Made by a program: the position numbers and the translations under genes
Notes under the pieces: generated by a model
The model's database searches: none
What the model saw: the letters and a program-made list of their open reading frames with translations, nothing else
What the model was told of the DNA's origin: nothing
Origin: Paenarthrobacter sp. PH39-S1
GTDB taxonomy: Bacteria; Actinomycetota; Actinomycetes; Actinomycetales; Micrococcaceae
DNA: 64,000 nt
Assembly: GCF_030063245.1 (NCBI RefSeq)
Contig: NZ_JASISR010000009.1
Location: 62,001 to 126,000 of the forward strand
Direction of reading: 5' to 3'
In this document: piece by piece, positions 19,203 through 29,421 of the stretch
How the letters are laid out: the number at the start of each line of letters is the position of its first letter
Numbering within the stretch: position 1 is the stretch's first letter

Positions 19203-20372
19203 ATGGCAGTACCAGACGCCCGGACATCCGTGCCCGAATCCGCGGCGCGGCCCGGCAGCATTCCCGCAGTCAACGGATCCGGGGTGCAGCCGATGATCGA
19301 GTTCTCCCGGATCACCAAACGCTATCTGGACAACCAGCCCGCGGTCGAAAACCTGACCATGGCAATCGACAAGGGCGCCATCACGGTGTTCGTGGGGCCG
19401 TCCGGCTGCGGCAAAACAACCTCGCTGCGGATGATCAACCGGATGGTTGAACCGACCAGCGGGACCATCACCGTGGACGGCAAGGACGTATCTGCGGTGC
19501 CCGCGGCCGCCCTCCGCCGGTCTATGGGCTACGTCATGCAGTCTGCGGGTCTGCTCCCGCACCGCACCGTGACGGATAATGTGGCCACCGTGCTGCGGCT
19601 GAACCGGGTGCCGCGCGCGCAGGCTCGGCGCCGGGCCGAGGAGCTGCTCGACGTCGTCGGGCTCTCCGCCGGCATGGGCAGACGCTACCCCAGCCAGCTC
19701 TCCGGCGGCCAGCAACAGCGCGTCGGCGTGGCCCGGGCGCTGGCTGCGGACCCGCCTGTGCTCCTGATGGACGAGCCGTTCAGCGCCGTCGATCCGGTAG
19801 TCCGCGCCGAACTGCAGCAGGAGCTGCTCAGGCTGCAGCGCGACCTGGCCAAAACGATTGTTTTTGTCACACATGACATTGACGAGGCCACGGTGCTGGG
19901 GGACAAGGTCGCCGTCTTCGCCACCGGGGGAAGGCTGGCCCAGTACGCCGCTGCAGAGGAAATTCTGCGGGCGCCGGTGGATGATTTTGTCGCCAACTTC
20001 GTCGGCCGCGACCGCGGCTTCCGGCACCTGGCTTTTTCCGGCGCGGATTCCGTGCAGATCCATCCCGTCCCCACCGTCGGGCCGGCGCAGCTGATGGCCG
20101 GGTTCACGGCAGCGTCGTGGACGCTCGCCGTTGATGACGCCGACCGGCCGCTGGGCTGGCTCTCCCCGGTGGCAGGCCCCGATTTGGTGCCCGGCGGTTC
20201 GCTGTTCCACGAGGGGGAGACGCTGCGCCGTGCCTTGGACGCCGTGCTCTCCTCGCCGGCCGGGCTCGGTGTGGCAGTGAACGACGGCGGCGTGGTCACC
20301 GGGGTGGTCAAGGCGCCGGAGGTGCTGGCGGCCATCGAAGCTGCGCGCCGTGCCCGCGAGGGCGGTGCCTGA
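19203..20372 (+). CDS. Glycine betaine/proline-type ABC transporter ATP-binding protein
   Basis: A 389-residue ATPase of an OpuC/ProU-like osmoprotectant importer. Walker A GPSGCGKTT lies near residue 65, the Q-loop in YVMQSAGLLPH, the signature LSGGQQQRVG near 165, Walker B LLMDEPFSAVDP and the switch His in VFVTHDIDEA. The C-terminal 120 residues form a degenerate CBS-like regulatory domain, as in OpuCA, which senses ionic strength. ATG 19203 has GAGGAAACC upstream. First gene of a four-gene operon with overlapping junctions. Confidence 0.93.
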   Translation: MAVPDARTSVPESAARPGSIPAVNGSGVQPMIEFSRITKRYLDNQPAVENLTMAIDKGAITVFVGPSGCGKTTSLRMINRMVEPTSGTITVDGKDVSAVPAAALRRSMGYVMQSAGLLPHRTVTDNVATVLRLNRVPRAQARRRAEELLDVVGLSAGMGRRYPSQLSGGQQQRVGVARALAADPPVLLMDEPFSAVDPVVRAELQQELLRLQRDLAKTIVFVTHDIDEATVLGDKVAVFATGGRLAQYAAAEEILRAPVDDFVANFVGRDRGFRHLAFSGADSVQIHPVPTVGPAQLMAGFTAASWTLAVDDADRPLGWLSPVAGPDLVPGGSLFHEGETLRRALDAVLSSPAGLGVAVNDGGVVTGVVKAPEVLAAIEAARRAREGGA

Positions 20373-21049
20373 TGGCCTGGCTGGTCGCAAACTTCGGCCA
20401 TGTGCTCTCGCTGGCCGCACTGCACCTGTACCAATCGGTGATTCCGCTGCTGATCAGCGTGCTGATTGCCATTCCGCTGGCCCAACTGGCGCGGATGAAC
20501 AAGACGCTGAGGGGTTTCCTGCTCTCCGCCGGGTCGGTCCTGTACACGATCCCCTCGCTGGCACTGTTTGTGATCCTGCCGGTCATTCTGGGAACCCGGA
20601 TCTTGGACATGGCCAACGTCATCGTGGCGCTGGTGATTTACGCGGTGGCGCTGTTGCTGCGCTCGACGCTGGATGCGCTGAATTCGGTCGATGAGACCAT
20701 CCGGCAGGCCGCCGTGGCGATGGGCTACAAACCGCTGATGCGGTTTTTGTCCGTGGACCTGCCGCTGTCCGTGCCGGTGCTTTTTGCCGGCCTGCGGGTG
20801 ATTTCCGTCAGTAACATCTCGCTGGTCAGCGTGGGCGCCCTGCTCGGCATCGGGAGCCTGGGCTCGCTGTTCACCGACGGGCTGAAGCGTGACTTCGTGA
20901 CGGAAATTGTCATTGGGATCATCGGGACGCTGCTGCTGGCGTTGCTGATGGACGCGGTTCTGGTGCTGCTGCAGCGGCTGCTCACGCCGTGGCTGCGGAC
21001 CGCCGGCCCGCGCGCCAACAGCCCGCGCGCCAAGGCGGTAGCCTTATGA
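20372..21049 (+). CDS. Osmoprotectant ABC transporter permease
   Basis: A 225-residue permease with about five membrane helices and the coupling loop DETIRQAAVAMGYKPLMRF, the EAA-type motif that contacts the ATPase. It starts on the last base of the ATPase gene (TGATG) and overlaps the next permease by ATGA. It resembles OpuCB-type proteins. Confidence 0.92.
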   Translation: MAWLVANFGHVLSLAALHLYQSVIPLLISVLIAIPLAQLARMNKTLRGFLLSAGSVLYTIPSLALFVILPVILGTRILDMANVIVALVIYAVALLLRSTLDALNSVDETIRQAAVAMGYKPLMRFLSVDLPLSVPVLFAGLRVISVSNISLVSVGALLGIGSLGSLFTDGLKRDFVTEIVIGIIGTLLLALLMDAVLVLLQRLLTPWLRTAGPRANSPRAKAVAL

Positions 21050-21816
21050 GCATCGGGACCGTGCTGGAGACCTATTCCTCGGACAATCCATTGGTCCAGG
21101 GCTATGAGTGGCTGATGAATCCGGCGCATTGGCAGGGGCAGGACGGCATCCCATTGCGCACGGTGGAGCACTTGGGTTATACCTGTCTGACGCTCGCCAT
21201 CGCCGTCGCAATAGCTGCGCCCATCGGACTGTACGTCGGGCACACGGGCCGGGGACGCGTCGTCGTCATTGCCCTTGCGGGAGTGCTGCGCGCCCTGCCG
21301 ACACTGGGTGTGCTGACGCTGTTCGTGTTGCTGGCCGGGCTGGGGCTGATGCCGCCGATCTGGGCGCTGGTCCTGTTGGCCGTGCCGCCGATCCTGGCCG
21401 GAACGTATGCGGGGATCTCCGCCGTGAGCACGGACACCGTGGATGCCGCCCGGAGCATGGGAATGACCGAGGTGCAGATCCTGTGCCGGGTGGAAGTGCC
21501 CAACGGGCTCCCGGTGATACTCGGGGGATTCCGGGCCGGTGTTCTGCAGGTGGTGGCGACCGTCGCGGTGGTCGCCTACATCAATCTGGGGGGTCTGGGG
21601 CGTTTCCTGATCGACGGGCTCTCCGTGAGCGACTACGGCCGCGTGCTGGGCGGGGCCGTGGTCATTGCGGTACTGGCGATCTGTCTGGACACCGTGCTCG
21701 CGGGTGTGCAGCGGCTGGCCGTATCACCTGGTTTGAAGGCCGTCCCGCAGCGGACGGGCGATTCATTGACTGGCCGTGAAATTATCACAGCCGGCGTACA
21801 AGGAGGAAATTCATGA
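21046..21816 (+). CDS. Osmoprotectant ABC transporter permease (second)
   Basis: A 256-residue permease, the second half of the membrane channel, with five to six helices and the EAA loop VDAARSMGMTEVQILCRVEVP. ATG at 21046 overlaps the previous stop by four bases (ATGA), which decides the start over the longer open frame. The stop overlaps the start of the binding-protein gene. Confidence 0.92.
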   Translation: MSIGTVLETYSSDNPLVQGYEWLMNPAHWQGQDGIPLRTVEHLGYTCLTLAIAVAIAAPIGLYVGHTGRGRVVVIALAGVLRALPTLGVLTLFVLLAGLGLMPPIWALVLLAVPPILAGTYAGISAVSTDTVDAARSMGMTEVQILCRVEVPNGLPVILGGFRAGVLQVVATVAVVAYINLGGLGRFLIDGLSVSDYGRVLGGAVVIAVLAICLDTVLAGVQRLAVSPGLKAVPQRTGDSLTGREIITAGVQGGNS

Positions 21817-22766
21817 CGCATATTCAGCGCCGTATGATTGCACGCCGTGCTGTCTTTGGCCTAGCCGCCGGAATATCGGTGGCCTTGACCCTGAGCGCCT
21901 GCGGCGGCGGTGGCGGAAGCCCGCTCGGAAACGCCACCGCGACCGGTTCGGCCGACGCGGGCGGCGCCGTCATTGTCGGCAGCGCAGACTTTCCGGAAAA
22001 CGCGACGATCGCGGAGATTTACGCCGGGGCGCTGACCGCGGCGGGAGTCACGGCCACCACCAAACTCAACATTGGTTCCCGCGAGATCTATTTTCCGGCC
22101 ATCAAAGACGGCTCGATCGACATCATCCCGGATTACAGCGGCAATCTGTTGACCAAGGTGGATCCGACCAGCACCGCGACGGATCCGGACGCCATTGTGA
22201 AGGCGCTGCAGGCCAAGCTGGACAGCGGCCTGAGCGTGCTGGAGGCGTCCAAGGCCGAGGACAAGGACGCCATGGTGGTCACCAAGGTGACGGCGCAGAA
22301 GTACAACCTCAAGACGATTGAGGACATGGCGAAGGTCTGCGACAAGCTCACCGTGGGGGCGCCGCCGGAATTTGCCGAACGGGCCAACGGTCTGGCCGGC
22401 CTGAAAACCAAATACAACTGCGTTCCGGCGAAATTCGACCCGCTGCCCAGCGGACCGGTGACCGTGAAGGCGCTGACCAGTGATGACGTGCAGGTCGCGG
22501 ACATCTTCACCACCACCCCGGACATCGTGGACCAGGACCTGGTGGTGCTCGAGGACCCCAAATCGAACTGGGCCGCCCAGCAGGTTCTGCCACTGATTAA
22601 AACGGACAAGGTCAGCGACACGGCCAAGACGGCGCTGAACAAGGTTTCGGGTCTATTGACCACCAATGATCTGATCGACCTGAACCGCCAGGTCAGCGGC
22701 GACCAGAAGATGGACCCCAAAGATGCGGCGGCTAAATGGCTCAAGGACAAGGGCATCACGAAGTAG
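21813..22766 (+). CDS. Glycine betaine/osmoprotectant-binding lipoprotein
   Basis: A 317-residue substrate-binding protein. A basic start, a hydrophobic stretch (FGLAAGISVALTL) and a lipobox LSAC with Cys at about residue 30 show export and lipid anchoring. The body fits the OpuCC/OsmF type (VIVGSADFPENATIAEIYAG, IDIIPDYSGNLL). It delivers glycine betaine, choline or similar solutes to the permeases. ATG at 21813 overlaps the upstream stop by four bases; AAGGAGGAAA is the ribosome binding site. Confidence 0.93.
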   Translation: MTHIQRRMIARRAVFGLAAGISVALTLSACGGGGGSPLGNATATGSADAGGAVIVGSADFPENATIAEIYAGALTAAGVTATTKLNIGSREIYFPAIKDGSIDIIPDYSGNLLTKVDPTSTATDPDAIVKALQAKLDSGLSVLEASKAEDKDAMVVTKVTAQKYNLKTIEDMAKVCDKLTVGAPPEFAERANGLAGLKTKYNCVPAKFDPLPSGPVTVKALTSDDVQVADIFTTTPDIVDQDLVVLEDPKSNWAAQQVLPLIKTDKVSDTAKTALNKVSGLLTTNDLIDLNRQVSGDQKMDPKDAAAKWLKDKGITK

Positions 22767-22792
22767 CATCTCCCGCCTTAGAGGTCATGCCT

Positions 22793-22826
22793 GCACCCGC
22801 TCCGGAGCCTGTTCCGGGGCGGGTGC
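22793..22826 (+). terminator. Hairpin terminator after the osmoprotectant operon
   Basis: GCACCCGCTCCGGA at 22793-22806 pairs with TTCCGGGGCGGGTGC at 22812-22826 (14 bp, one wobble), 26 bases after the operon's last stop, followed by GGCGTTTTCC. This is a strong stem with a short T run. Confidence 0.7.
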
Positions 22827-23018
22827 TGGCGTTTTCCATCAGAGATTCCTGCAGTGATGACGGAGGAAATCCGGTGCGGAGCGGGAATTCAACGCGAACG
22901 GTAATCCCGCTGCCGTAGACGGCACACTGCGTGGGAGGGGCCAATTTCCCGGTATTGGACCGTGCGTCGCGGCCTGAAATGCGGCCCGCGACCAGGGCTC
23001 CTGTGCCATATTGGGTGA

Positions 23019-24236
23019 ATGGCAGAATTCAGGCAGTCCACCAAACTCCACAATGTTCTCTACGACATCCGAGGACCGGTGCTCGAACACGCCCAGAAAA
23101 TGGAGGCGGAGGGACAGCGCATCCTCAAGCTCAATATTGGGAACCCCGCGCCGTTCGGGTTTGAAGCGCCGGACGCCATTCTGGTGGACATGATCCGCCA
23201 TCTGCCCCATGCTCAGGGTTACAGCGACTCGCGCGGCATCTTCTCGGCCCGCACCGCCGTCGTGCAGTATTACCAGACACGTGGTATCAGCAACATTCAT
23301 GTCGACGACGTCTACCTCGGCAACGGGGTCAGCGAACTGATCACGCTTTCCCTGATGGCGCTGCTCAACAACGGTGATGAAGTGCTGGTGCCGACGCCGG
23401 ATTATCCGCTGTGGACTGCGTCGGTGAGCCTGGCCGGCGGCCGGCCGGTGCATTATCTATGCACCGAAGAAAACGAATGGTGGCCGGATCTGGCGGATCT
23501 GGAGACCAAAATTACGCCCCGGACCAAGGGCATCGTCATCATCAACCCGAACAACCCCACCGGGTCGGTCTATCCCCGGCACGTCCTGACATCCATGGTG
23601 GAGCTGGCCCGTAAACACGGGCTGGTGATTTTCTCGGATGAGATCTACGAGAAAATCCTCTATGACGAGGCCACTCACATCAACGCAGCGTCGATTACCG
23701 GTGACGATGTGCTGTGCATGACCTTCAGCGGGCTCTCCAAGGCCTATCGCATCTGCGGCTACCGATCCGGCTGGCTCGCGATCTCCGGTCCCAAGGTCGA
23801 AGCCGCGGATTATTTGGAGGGGATCAATTTGCTGGCGAATATGCGCATGTGCGCCAACGTCCCTGGTCAGCACGCCATCCAGACCGCGTTGGGCGGCCAC
23901 CAAAGCATCACCGATCTGATCCTGCCGGGCGGTCGACTCAAGGAACAGCGCGATGTTGCGTACCGGATGCTCAACGCGATCCCGGGGGTCAGCGTGCAGC
24001 AGGCGCAGGGCGCGCTGTACCTGTTCCCGAGGCTGGATCCCGAGGTTTATCCGATTAAGGACGACGAGAAATTTGCCCTGGACCTGCTGACCGAACAAAA
24101 GATCCTCATCTCCCATGGCACCGCCTTCAATTGGATCCGCCCGGATCACTTCCGGCTGGTCACTTTGCCGAACGTCAAAGACCTTGAAGAGGCCGTGGGC
24201 CGCATCGGCGAATTCCTCAGCCACTACCGGCCCTAG
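23019..24236 (+). CDS. alaA: Alanine aminotransferase (AlaA/AlaT type)
   Basis: A 405-residue class I PLP aminotransferase. It interconverts pyruvate and glutamate with alanine and 2-oxoglutarate. The opening RQSTKLHNVLYDIRGPVLEHA is typical of AlaA. Visible cofactor residues are NPNNPTG near 172, the Asp-Tyr pair in FSDEIYEKI, the PLP lysine in SGLSKAYRICGYRSGW near 240, and the C-terminal FRLVTLP Arg. ATG at 23019. Length is normal. Confidence 0.92.
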   Translation: MAEFRQSTKLHNVLYDIRGPVLEHAQKMEAEGQRILKLNIGNPAPFGFEAPDAILVDMIRHLPHAQGYSDSRGIFSARTAVVQYYQTRGISNIHVDDVYLGNGVSELITLSLMALLNNGDEVLVPTPDYPLWTASVSLAGGRPVHYLCTEENEWWPDLADLETKITPRTKGIVIINPNNPTGSVYPRHVLTSMVELARKHGLVIFSDEIYEKILYDEATHINAASITGDDVLCMTFSGLSKAYRICGYRSGWLAISGPKVEAADYLEGINLLANMRMCANVPGQHAIQTALGGHQSITDLILPGGRLKEQRDVAYRMLNAIPGVSVQQAQGALYLFPRLDPEVYPIKDDEKFALDLLTEQKILISHGTAFNWIRPDHFRLVTLPNVKDLEEAVGRIGEFLSHYRP

Positions 24237-24317
24237 CCCCCTCCCGGGTACGGTGGAACGATCTGATCCGGCGCAGGCCTGGAAATCGGCAGCTGCGCAC
24301 CGAAGGGAAAGTGCACC

Positions 24318-25184
24318 ATGGCCACGAAACATGTCGTAAGCAAAGTGGGATTCAACAAAAAACCAGCCAAACTGCTCAAGACCGGGCCCGGCTTCAAGCT
24401 GGCAGAGGCTCCCACGGACGCGTCACCCGGATTCACCGGGAACAAGAAGGACGGCCAGCTGATACTGGCGGCGCGGGCGCGGAAACTGACGGTGCTGCAG
24501 GAGCAGCTCTTTGCGCAGGGCCAGTACGGCGGCGCGAAATCCGTGCTGCTGGTGCTGCAGGCGATGGACACCGCGGGCAAAGGCGGGATTGTTTCCCATG
24601 TGGTGGGCTCCGTCGACCCCCAGGGCGTGCGGCTTAAGGCATTCAAGGCTCCGACGCCCGCGGAGAAGCGCCACGACTTCCTCTGGCGGATCGAGAAGGA
24701 AGTACCTGCCGCAGGGATGCTCGGCGTCTTCGACCGTTCGCACTATGAGGACGTGCTGATCCACCGGGTGCATAAATGGGCCACTCCGGAAGAGCTCGAC
24801 CGACGCTACGGTGCCATCAACGATTTTGAGGCCAAGCTGATGGCTGACGGAACGCGGATCATCAAAATCATGCTCAACATCAGCCCGGACACGCAGAAGG
24901 AGCGGCTCGCGGCGCGTCTGCAGGATCCCACCAAGTACTGGAAGTACCGGGTGGATGACCTCACTGAGCGGGCATTCTGGCCGCAGTACATGGAGGCCTA
25001 TCAAGAGGTCATCAAGCGGACCAGCGCGGCCGTGTCCTGGTACGTGGTGCCGGCCGGGAAGAAGTGGTACGCCAGGCTTGCCGTGCAGGAAATCCTCCTG
25101 GCCGAGCTGGAGGGCATGGAACTGACCTGGCCGACTGGCGATTTTGATTTGGCCGAGGAGCGCCGCAAAGTCGCCGCGTCCTAA
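24318..25184 (+). CDS. ppk2: PPK2-family polyphosphate kinase
   Basis: A 288-residue polyphosphate:nucleotide phosphotransferase. Walker A AMDTAGKGG is at residues 82-90, Walker B-like FDRSHYEDVL near 138, and the lid YWKYRVDDLTER near 212. The enzyme phosphorylates nucleoside mono- or diphosphates from polyphosphate, or the reverse. ATG 24318 has GAAGGGAAAG upstream. The 3' end is partly duplicated downstream (see repeat). Confidence 0.92.
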   Translation: MATKHVVSKVGFNKKPAKLLKTGPGFKLAEAPTDASPGFTGNKKDGQLILAARARKLTVLQEQLFAQGQYGGAKSVLLVLQAMDTAGKGGIVSHVVGSVDPQGVRLKAFKAPTPAEKRHDFLWRIEKEVPAAGMLGVFDRSHYEDVLIHRVHKWATPEELDRRYGAINDFEAKLMADGTRIIKIMLNISPDTQKERLAARLQDPTKYWKYRVDDLTERAFWPQYMEAYQEVIKRTSAAVSWYVVPAGKKWYARLAVQEILLAELEGMELTWPTGDFDLAEERRKVAAS

Positions 25185-25265
25185 ACGAAGGGCGACGGCG
25201 TCCCAAGCCGGGGAGCGCCGCAAAGTCGTTGCGTCCTGAACCGGAGTCGACGGCGTTCAAAGCCG
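25155..25265. repeat. 55-bp tandem duplication of the PPK2 3' end
   Basis: The last 30 bases of the PPK2 gene plus 25 bases after it recur with about 80 percent identity exactly 55 bases later (GAGCGCCGCAAAGTCG at 25158 and at 25213). The second copy is noncoding. Confidence 0.8.
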
Positions 25266-25366
25266 GGGGCAGGCCAACGACGAGAGCGCGGTCGGTTGAC
25301 GCAGTGCCGGACATCGAACACGACGAAAAGTGCCCAGGATGCTGGTGGTGCCGACGACGCCGGTCG

Positions 25367-25669
25367 TTACCTGCCGTCGTCGCCGTGCGCACTCCGAGTA
25401 CCGGCGTCTGCCATGCTGGGGTCGGCGCGGCCCAATGACCCCGCGGCGTCGCGGGCGAGCCGGGCTTTAGCGCCCTCAAGCCATTCCTCGCACCGCTTAG
25501 CCAGCGCCTCACCGCGTTCCCACAGGGCCAAGGATTCTTCCAGGCTGGCACCGCCGGCTTCGAGCTGGCTGACGACGCTGACGAGCTGCTCGCGTGCCTG
25601 TTCATAGCTCAATGCGGCCACCTCGGAATTCGGCTCTGGGGATGATCCATTGGTGATATCGGTAGTCAT
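25367..25669 (-). CDS. xseB: Exodeoxyribonuclease VII small subunit
   Basis: A 100-residue small subunit of exonuclease VII, which degrades single-stranded DNA in both directions. The core [44 protein letters not shown] (about 20-65) is the family signature; the tail is low complexity. ATG at 25669 (MTTDITNG) is preferred to the open frame start at 25744. It lies downstream of xseA on the same strand. Confidence 0.93.
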   Translation of the reverse strand: MTTDITNGSSPEPNSEVAALSYEQAREQLVSVVSQLEAGGASLEESLALWERGEALAKRCEEWLEGAKARLARDAAGSLGRADPSMADAGTRSAHGDDGR

Positions 25670-25743
25670 GATGATCCGTTCATCGGTGATGGCCGTATAC
25701 GGCCGGCGGGTGGGGGAGGTCTGCTGAGCGGGATCAGCCCGCA

Positions 25744-27087
25744 TCAGCCCGGTTCCGCGGCGGCGGCGGCGAATTCACCGGCGGCGACGCGAATCCGCAG
25801 TGCGGCACCTGGGCTGACCTGCTCAGGCGCGCGAACCACCGAACCGTCCGTCAGTTGTACGACGGCGTAGCCGCGGTCCAGGGTCTTCTGCGGCGAGAGT
25901 GCCCGGACCTGGGCCCGAAGATGCAGGATGCTGTCCATATGCCGCGCCAGCGCAGTATTCATGGCAGCACGGGACCGCAACTGGAGCCGGCTGATGTCCT
26001 CCGCGCGGACGATGACCATACCAGCAGGGTTGGCCAGGACCGGCCGGGTGCGGAGCTGGTGCAGGCGCTCCGATTCGCGTTCGATCAACGAACGGACTCT
26101 TCGATTAAGCCGTTCGCGGGCCTGCTGGACGCGGGTGCGCTCCTCGGCAACGTCCGGGACTATTCTCTTGGCGGCATCGGTGGGGGTGGATGCCCGAAGG
26201 TCCGCGATGTCGTCCAGCAGGGGGCGGTCCGCCTCATGGCCGATGGCGCTGACCACGGGAGTGCGGGCGGCCGCCACGGCGCGGATCAGGCTTTCATGAC
26301 TGAACGGCAGCAGATCCTCCAGCGAGCCGCCGCCCCGGGCAATCACGATGATGTCAACGGCCGGATTGGCGTCGAGCTCGGCCAGCGCGGCGCTGACCTG
26401 GGTGACGGCGTTGACTCCCTGCACCGCGACCTCGCGGACTTCGAACTGGACGGCCGGCCAGCGAAGTGAAGTATTGCGCAGGACATCCTTCATGGCGTCC
26501 GAATTCCGGCCTGTGATCAGACCGATGCAGTGCGGCAGCAGCGGCAGCTTCTTTTTCCGTTCGGCTGCAAAGAGACCCTCGGACGCCAAAGCCTGACGGA
26601 GCTGCTCGATCCTCGCCAGTAAATCACCCAAGCCGACCGGACGAATATCACTGCTCTGCATGGACAGCCGACCCGTTTTGACCCAGAAATGCGGCCTCAG
26701 CTGGGCGACCACCCGAGCGCCCCGCTCCAACGGGCGTTCCATGGCGGCGATGACGGAGCCCCAAACCGTGACGCTGAACGAGACTTCCGCGTCGATGTCC
26801 CGCAGCGTCACGTAACTGACGCTGGCCCGGCGGTTGAGTTCAATGATCTGCCCCTCGACCCAGGCGGACGGTGCCCGCTCGATATGCGCTTTGAGCTTTT
26901 CGGAGAGCAAATGCAGCGGCCAGGGATTTTCGGCGCTCGTCTCGCCCGCCGTTGCCGCTATCACCCGCTGCTGGGGCAGGGCGGGCTCCAGCTCCACGGG
27001 TCCGCGCCCTAAAGCTGGCGTCCTGCCGGCGCAGCTGCTGTCGGCGGACAGCGGATCCTCAGTCACAGGCCTAACCTCCACATTCAC
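25744..27087 (-). CDS. xseA: Exodeoxyribonuclease VII large subunit
   Basis: A 447-residue catalytic subunit. An N-terminal OB fold ([22 protein letters not shown]), the catalytic core with [30 protein letters not shown] and [27 protein letters not shown], a long coiled-coil region (about 310-390) and the C-terminal LDRGYAVVQ segment all match XseA. It is cotranscribed with xseB, 74 bases apart. Confidence 0.96.
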   Translation of the reverse strand: MNVEVRPVTEDPLSADSSCAGRTPALGRGPVELEPALPQQRVIAATAGETSAENPWPLHLLSEKLKAHIERAPSAWVEGQIIELNRRASVSYVTLRDIDAEVSFSVTVWGSVIAAMERPLERGARVVAQLRPHFWVKTGRLSMQSSDIRPVGLGDLLARIEQLRQALASEGLFAAERKKKLPLLPHCIGLITGRNSDAMKDVLRNTSLRWPAVQFEVREVAVQGVNAVTQVSAALAELDANPAVDIIVIARGGGSLEDLLPFSHESLIRAVAAARTPVVSAIGHEADRPLLDDIADLRASTPTDAAKRIVPDVAEERTRVQQARERLNRRVRSLIERESERLHQLRTRPVLANPAGMVIVRAEDISRLQLRSRAAMNTALARHMDSILHLRAQVRALSPQKTLDRGYAVVQLTDGSVVRAPEQVSPGAALRIRVAAGEFAAAAAEPG

Positions 27088-27249
27088 ATTTCCACTCTAA
27101 CCACATCATGTACCCGACCACCGACACATCCACAGCACCTCGATGTCGCCTCCACAGCGGCGCGGGCGGCTTCTCCGCCGTCGAAAAGCGGCCCTTTGCA
27201 GCAGCGGCAGATACAGTTATCGCCTGACAGGTCACTTCATGGGAGACAG

Positions 27250-28086
27250 ATGCGTAGTTTTTTCGCGGCGATTATGGTGCTGCTGGCCCTGGCACTGACG
27301 GCCGTGTCCGTTCCGGCCATCTGGGCTGACCGGAATGTCGTGCAGGAATCAGGCTTCGTCGCGATGGCCGCACCGCTGGGCTCCGATGCCAAGTTCCAAA
27401 AGGCGCTCGCTGATGCGACCGCGAAGACATTGTCCTCGCAGCTCAAGCTTGACTCCGGAGTGTTGGCGTTCGTTCAACCCATCATCGAATCGGCGACGCA
27501 CGCCCTCAGCTCGGACCCGGGGTATCCGGCCGCGTGGACGGAGACCCTCCGCCGCAGTCATCGGCTCACTGTTGCGGCCACCCCGTCGGATGGGCAGCAG
27601 GTCAGCGGGCGGGACCGGTTGACACTGGATATTGCCCCGCTGCTGGGTCTGGTGGAGCTGAAGGTCGCGGCGGGACTCGGCAGCCAGGTGACTGCGCCGG
27701 AGCAGGTTCTGATCGAGGTTGGCCAACCGGAGCAGCGGACGGCTATCGTCAAATTGGCCACATTCGCTCCCCTGGGGTACTGGCTGGCCGGTGGAGCGCT
27801 GCTGGCGCTGCTGCTCGCCCTGGTTATTGCGCGGCGGCGTTCCACGACCATCCTGTTCGCGGGGATCGGCCTGGCCGTGGTCGCTGGCCTATGGAAGCTG
27901 GCGATGGACCGCGTCGTGGAGACGGTACTGGCCAGCACCAGCGGCAATGACGTCGCGGAACTTTTCAAACAGCAGTTCGTCATGGCTTCCATCGCCAGCT
28001 TCGGCCAGTGGATCGGCATCGTGCTCGCCGGGGCCGGGGTGCTGGTCGTGGCCGGTGGCCTGGGACGCATTTTCTCGCGGCGCTGA
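27250..28086 (+). CDS. Membrane protein of unknown function
   Basis: A 278-residue protein with a signal-anchor helix (residues 3-25), an extracytoplasmic domain of about 150 residues, and three further helices near 178-197, 203-220 and 250-272. No enzyme motif is seen. ATG 27250 is preceded by GGGAGAC and gives a good N-terminal helix; the frame opens earlier at 27196. Proteins of this layout commonly sit beside xseA and ispH in Arthrobacter-type genomes (from memory). Function unknown; an envelope role is likely. Confidence 0.75.
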   Translation: MRSFFAAIMVLLALALTAVSVPAIWADRNVVQESGFVAMAAPLGSDAKFQKALADATAKTLSSQLKLDSGVLAFVQPIIESATHALSSDPGYPAAWTETLRRSHRLTVAATPSDGQQVSGRDRLTLDIAPLLGLVELKVAAGLGSQVTAPEQVLIEVGQPEQRTAIVKLATFAPLGYWLAGGALLALLLALVIARRRSTTILFAGIGLAVVAGLWKLAMDRVVETVLASTSGNDVAELFKQQFVMASIASFGQWIGIVLAGAGVLVVAGGLGRIFSRR

Positions 28087-28224
28087 CCGGGCAGTGTTGC
28101 AGCGCCAACGGTCGACGGCGATGCGGCGTTAAGGTCGACGGCGGCGCGGCGCTAACGGTCGATGACGGGACGAGGGTTTGGCCTCGCGGAGGGCTCGCTG
28201 TGGGCCACCACGTAGAATGGGAGC

Positions 28225-29310
28225 ATGATCAGCACCGCCGTTTCCGTCCCGATGCCCATTGTTCCGCGCCGACGGCGAACGCCTTCAGAAGTCGCGGCCG
28301 CCTCGCCGGTCGACGGTCCCAGGCGGGTTCTGCTTGCCGCCCCGCGGGGCTATTGTGCAGGCGTCGACAGGGCCGTCATAGCGGTGGAAAAAGCCCTGGA
28401 GCACTACGGGCCGCCAGTCTACGTGCGCAAGCAGATCGTGCACAACGTGCACGTAGTCAGCACCCTGGAGGCCAAGGGCGCCATTTTTGTGGACGAGAAC
28501 GAGGAGGTTCCCGAGGGCGCACTGGTGGTCTTCTCCGCGCATGGTGTGTCGCCGGCCGTCGTCGCCTCCGCGGCCGACCGCGGGTTGCGCACCATTGATG
28601 CCACGTGCCCGCTGGTGACGAAAGTCCACCGGGAAGCGGTGCGCTTCGCCAAGGACGACTTTGACATCCTGCTGATCGGCCATGAAGGCCACGAAGAGGT
28701 CGAGGGCACCGCCGGTGAAGCACCCGAGCATATCCAGATCGTCAACGGCCCCCATGATGTGGACAAAGTCCAGGTACGCGACCCGGAAAAGGTCATCTGG
28801 CTGTCCCAGACGACGTTGAGCGTGGACGAGACGATGGAAACAGTCCGGCTGCTCAAGGAACGTTTCCCCACGCTGCAGGATCCGCCCAGCGATGACATCT
28901 GTTACGCCACCACTAACCGCCAGGTGGCCATCAAAAACATTTCCCCCCGCGCGGATCTGGTGATCGTCGTCGGCTCGGCAAATTCCTCCAACTCGGTGCG
29001 GCTGGTGGAGGTTGCCTTGGAATACGGCGCCCTGGCCTCATACCGGGTGGACTTTGCCAACGAGGTGGACGAGCGCTGGTTCGAGGGCGTCGCCACGGTG
29101 GGTGTCACCAGCGGCGCATCGGTGCCCGAGATCCTCGTGCAGGACGTGCTGCGCCTGCTGGCTGACTATGGTTATGCGGACGTTGAGGAAATTGTGACGG
29201 CCGAAGAGGATCTGTTGTTCTCCCTGCCGAAGGAACTGCGCGCCACCCTGAAGGCCGCCGGCGACACCAGCCATGCCCTGGGGGGCAGAGGCACCCGCCC
29301 GTCGAATTAG
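28225..29310 (+). CDS. ispH: 4-hydroxy-3-methylbut-2-enyl diphosphate reductase
   Basis: A 361-residue iron-sulfur enzyme for the last step of the MEP isoprenoid pathway, making IPP and DMAPP from HMBPP. The three cluster cysteines are in [10 protein letters not shown] (C44), [11 protein letters not shown] and [11 protein letters not shown]; the acid/base segments VHNVHVV and [14 protein letters not shown] are present, as is [10 protein letters not shown]. It has a 30-residue N-terminal extension. ATG at 28225. Confidence 0.96.
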   Translation: MISTAVSVPMPIVPRRRRTPSEVAAASPVDGPRRVLLAAPRGYCAGVDRAVIAVEKALEHYGPPVYVRKQIVHNVHVVSTLEAKGAIFVDENEEVPEGALVVFSAHGVSPAVVASAADRGLRTIDATCPLVTKVHREAVRFAKDDFDILLIGHEGHEEVEGTAGEAPEHIQIVNGPHDVDKVQVRDPEKVIWLSQTTLSVDETMETVRLLKERFPTLQDPPSDDICYATTNRQVAIKNISPRADLVIVVGSANSSNSVRLVEVALEYGALASYRVDFANEVDERWFEGVATVGVTSGASVPEILVQDVLRLLADYGYADVEEIVTAEEDLLFSLPKELRATLKAAGDTSHALGGRGTRPSN

Positions 29311-29421
29311 GTAGCAGCACCCGCAGCCGACCGCGGTTTGAGTACAGGTGCTGCGGCCTGGTTGGGTTGACGGGGTTGAGGCACGACGGCGGCAGGGCCG
29401 GCTGACCCGAAGTTGCGTGGG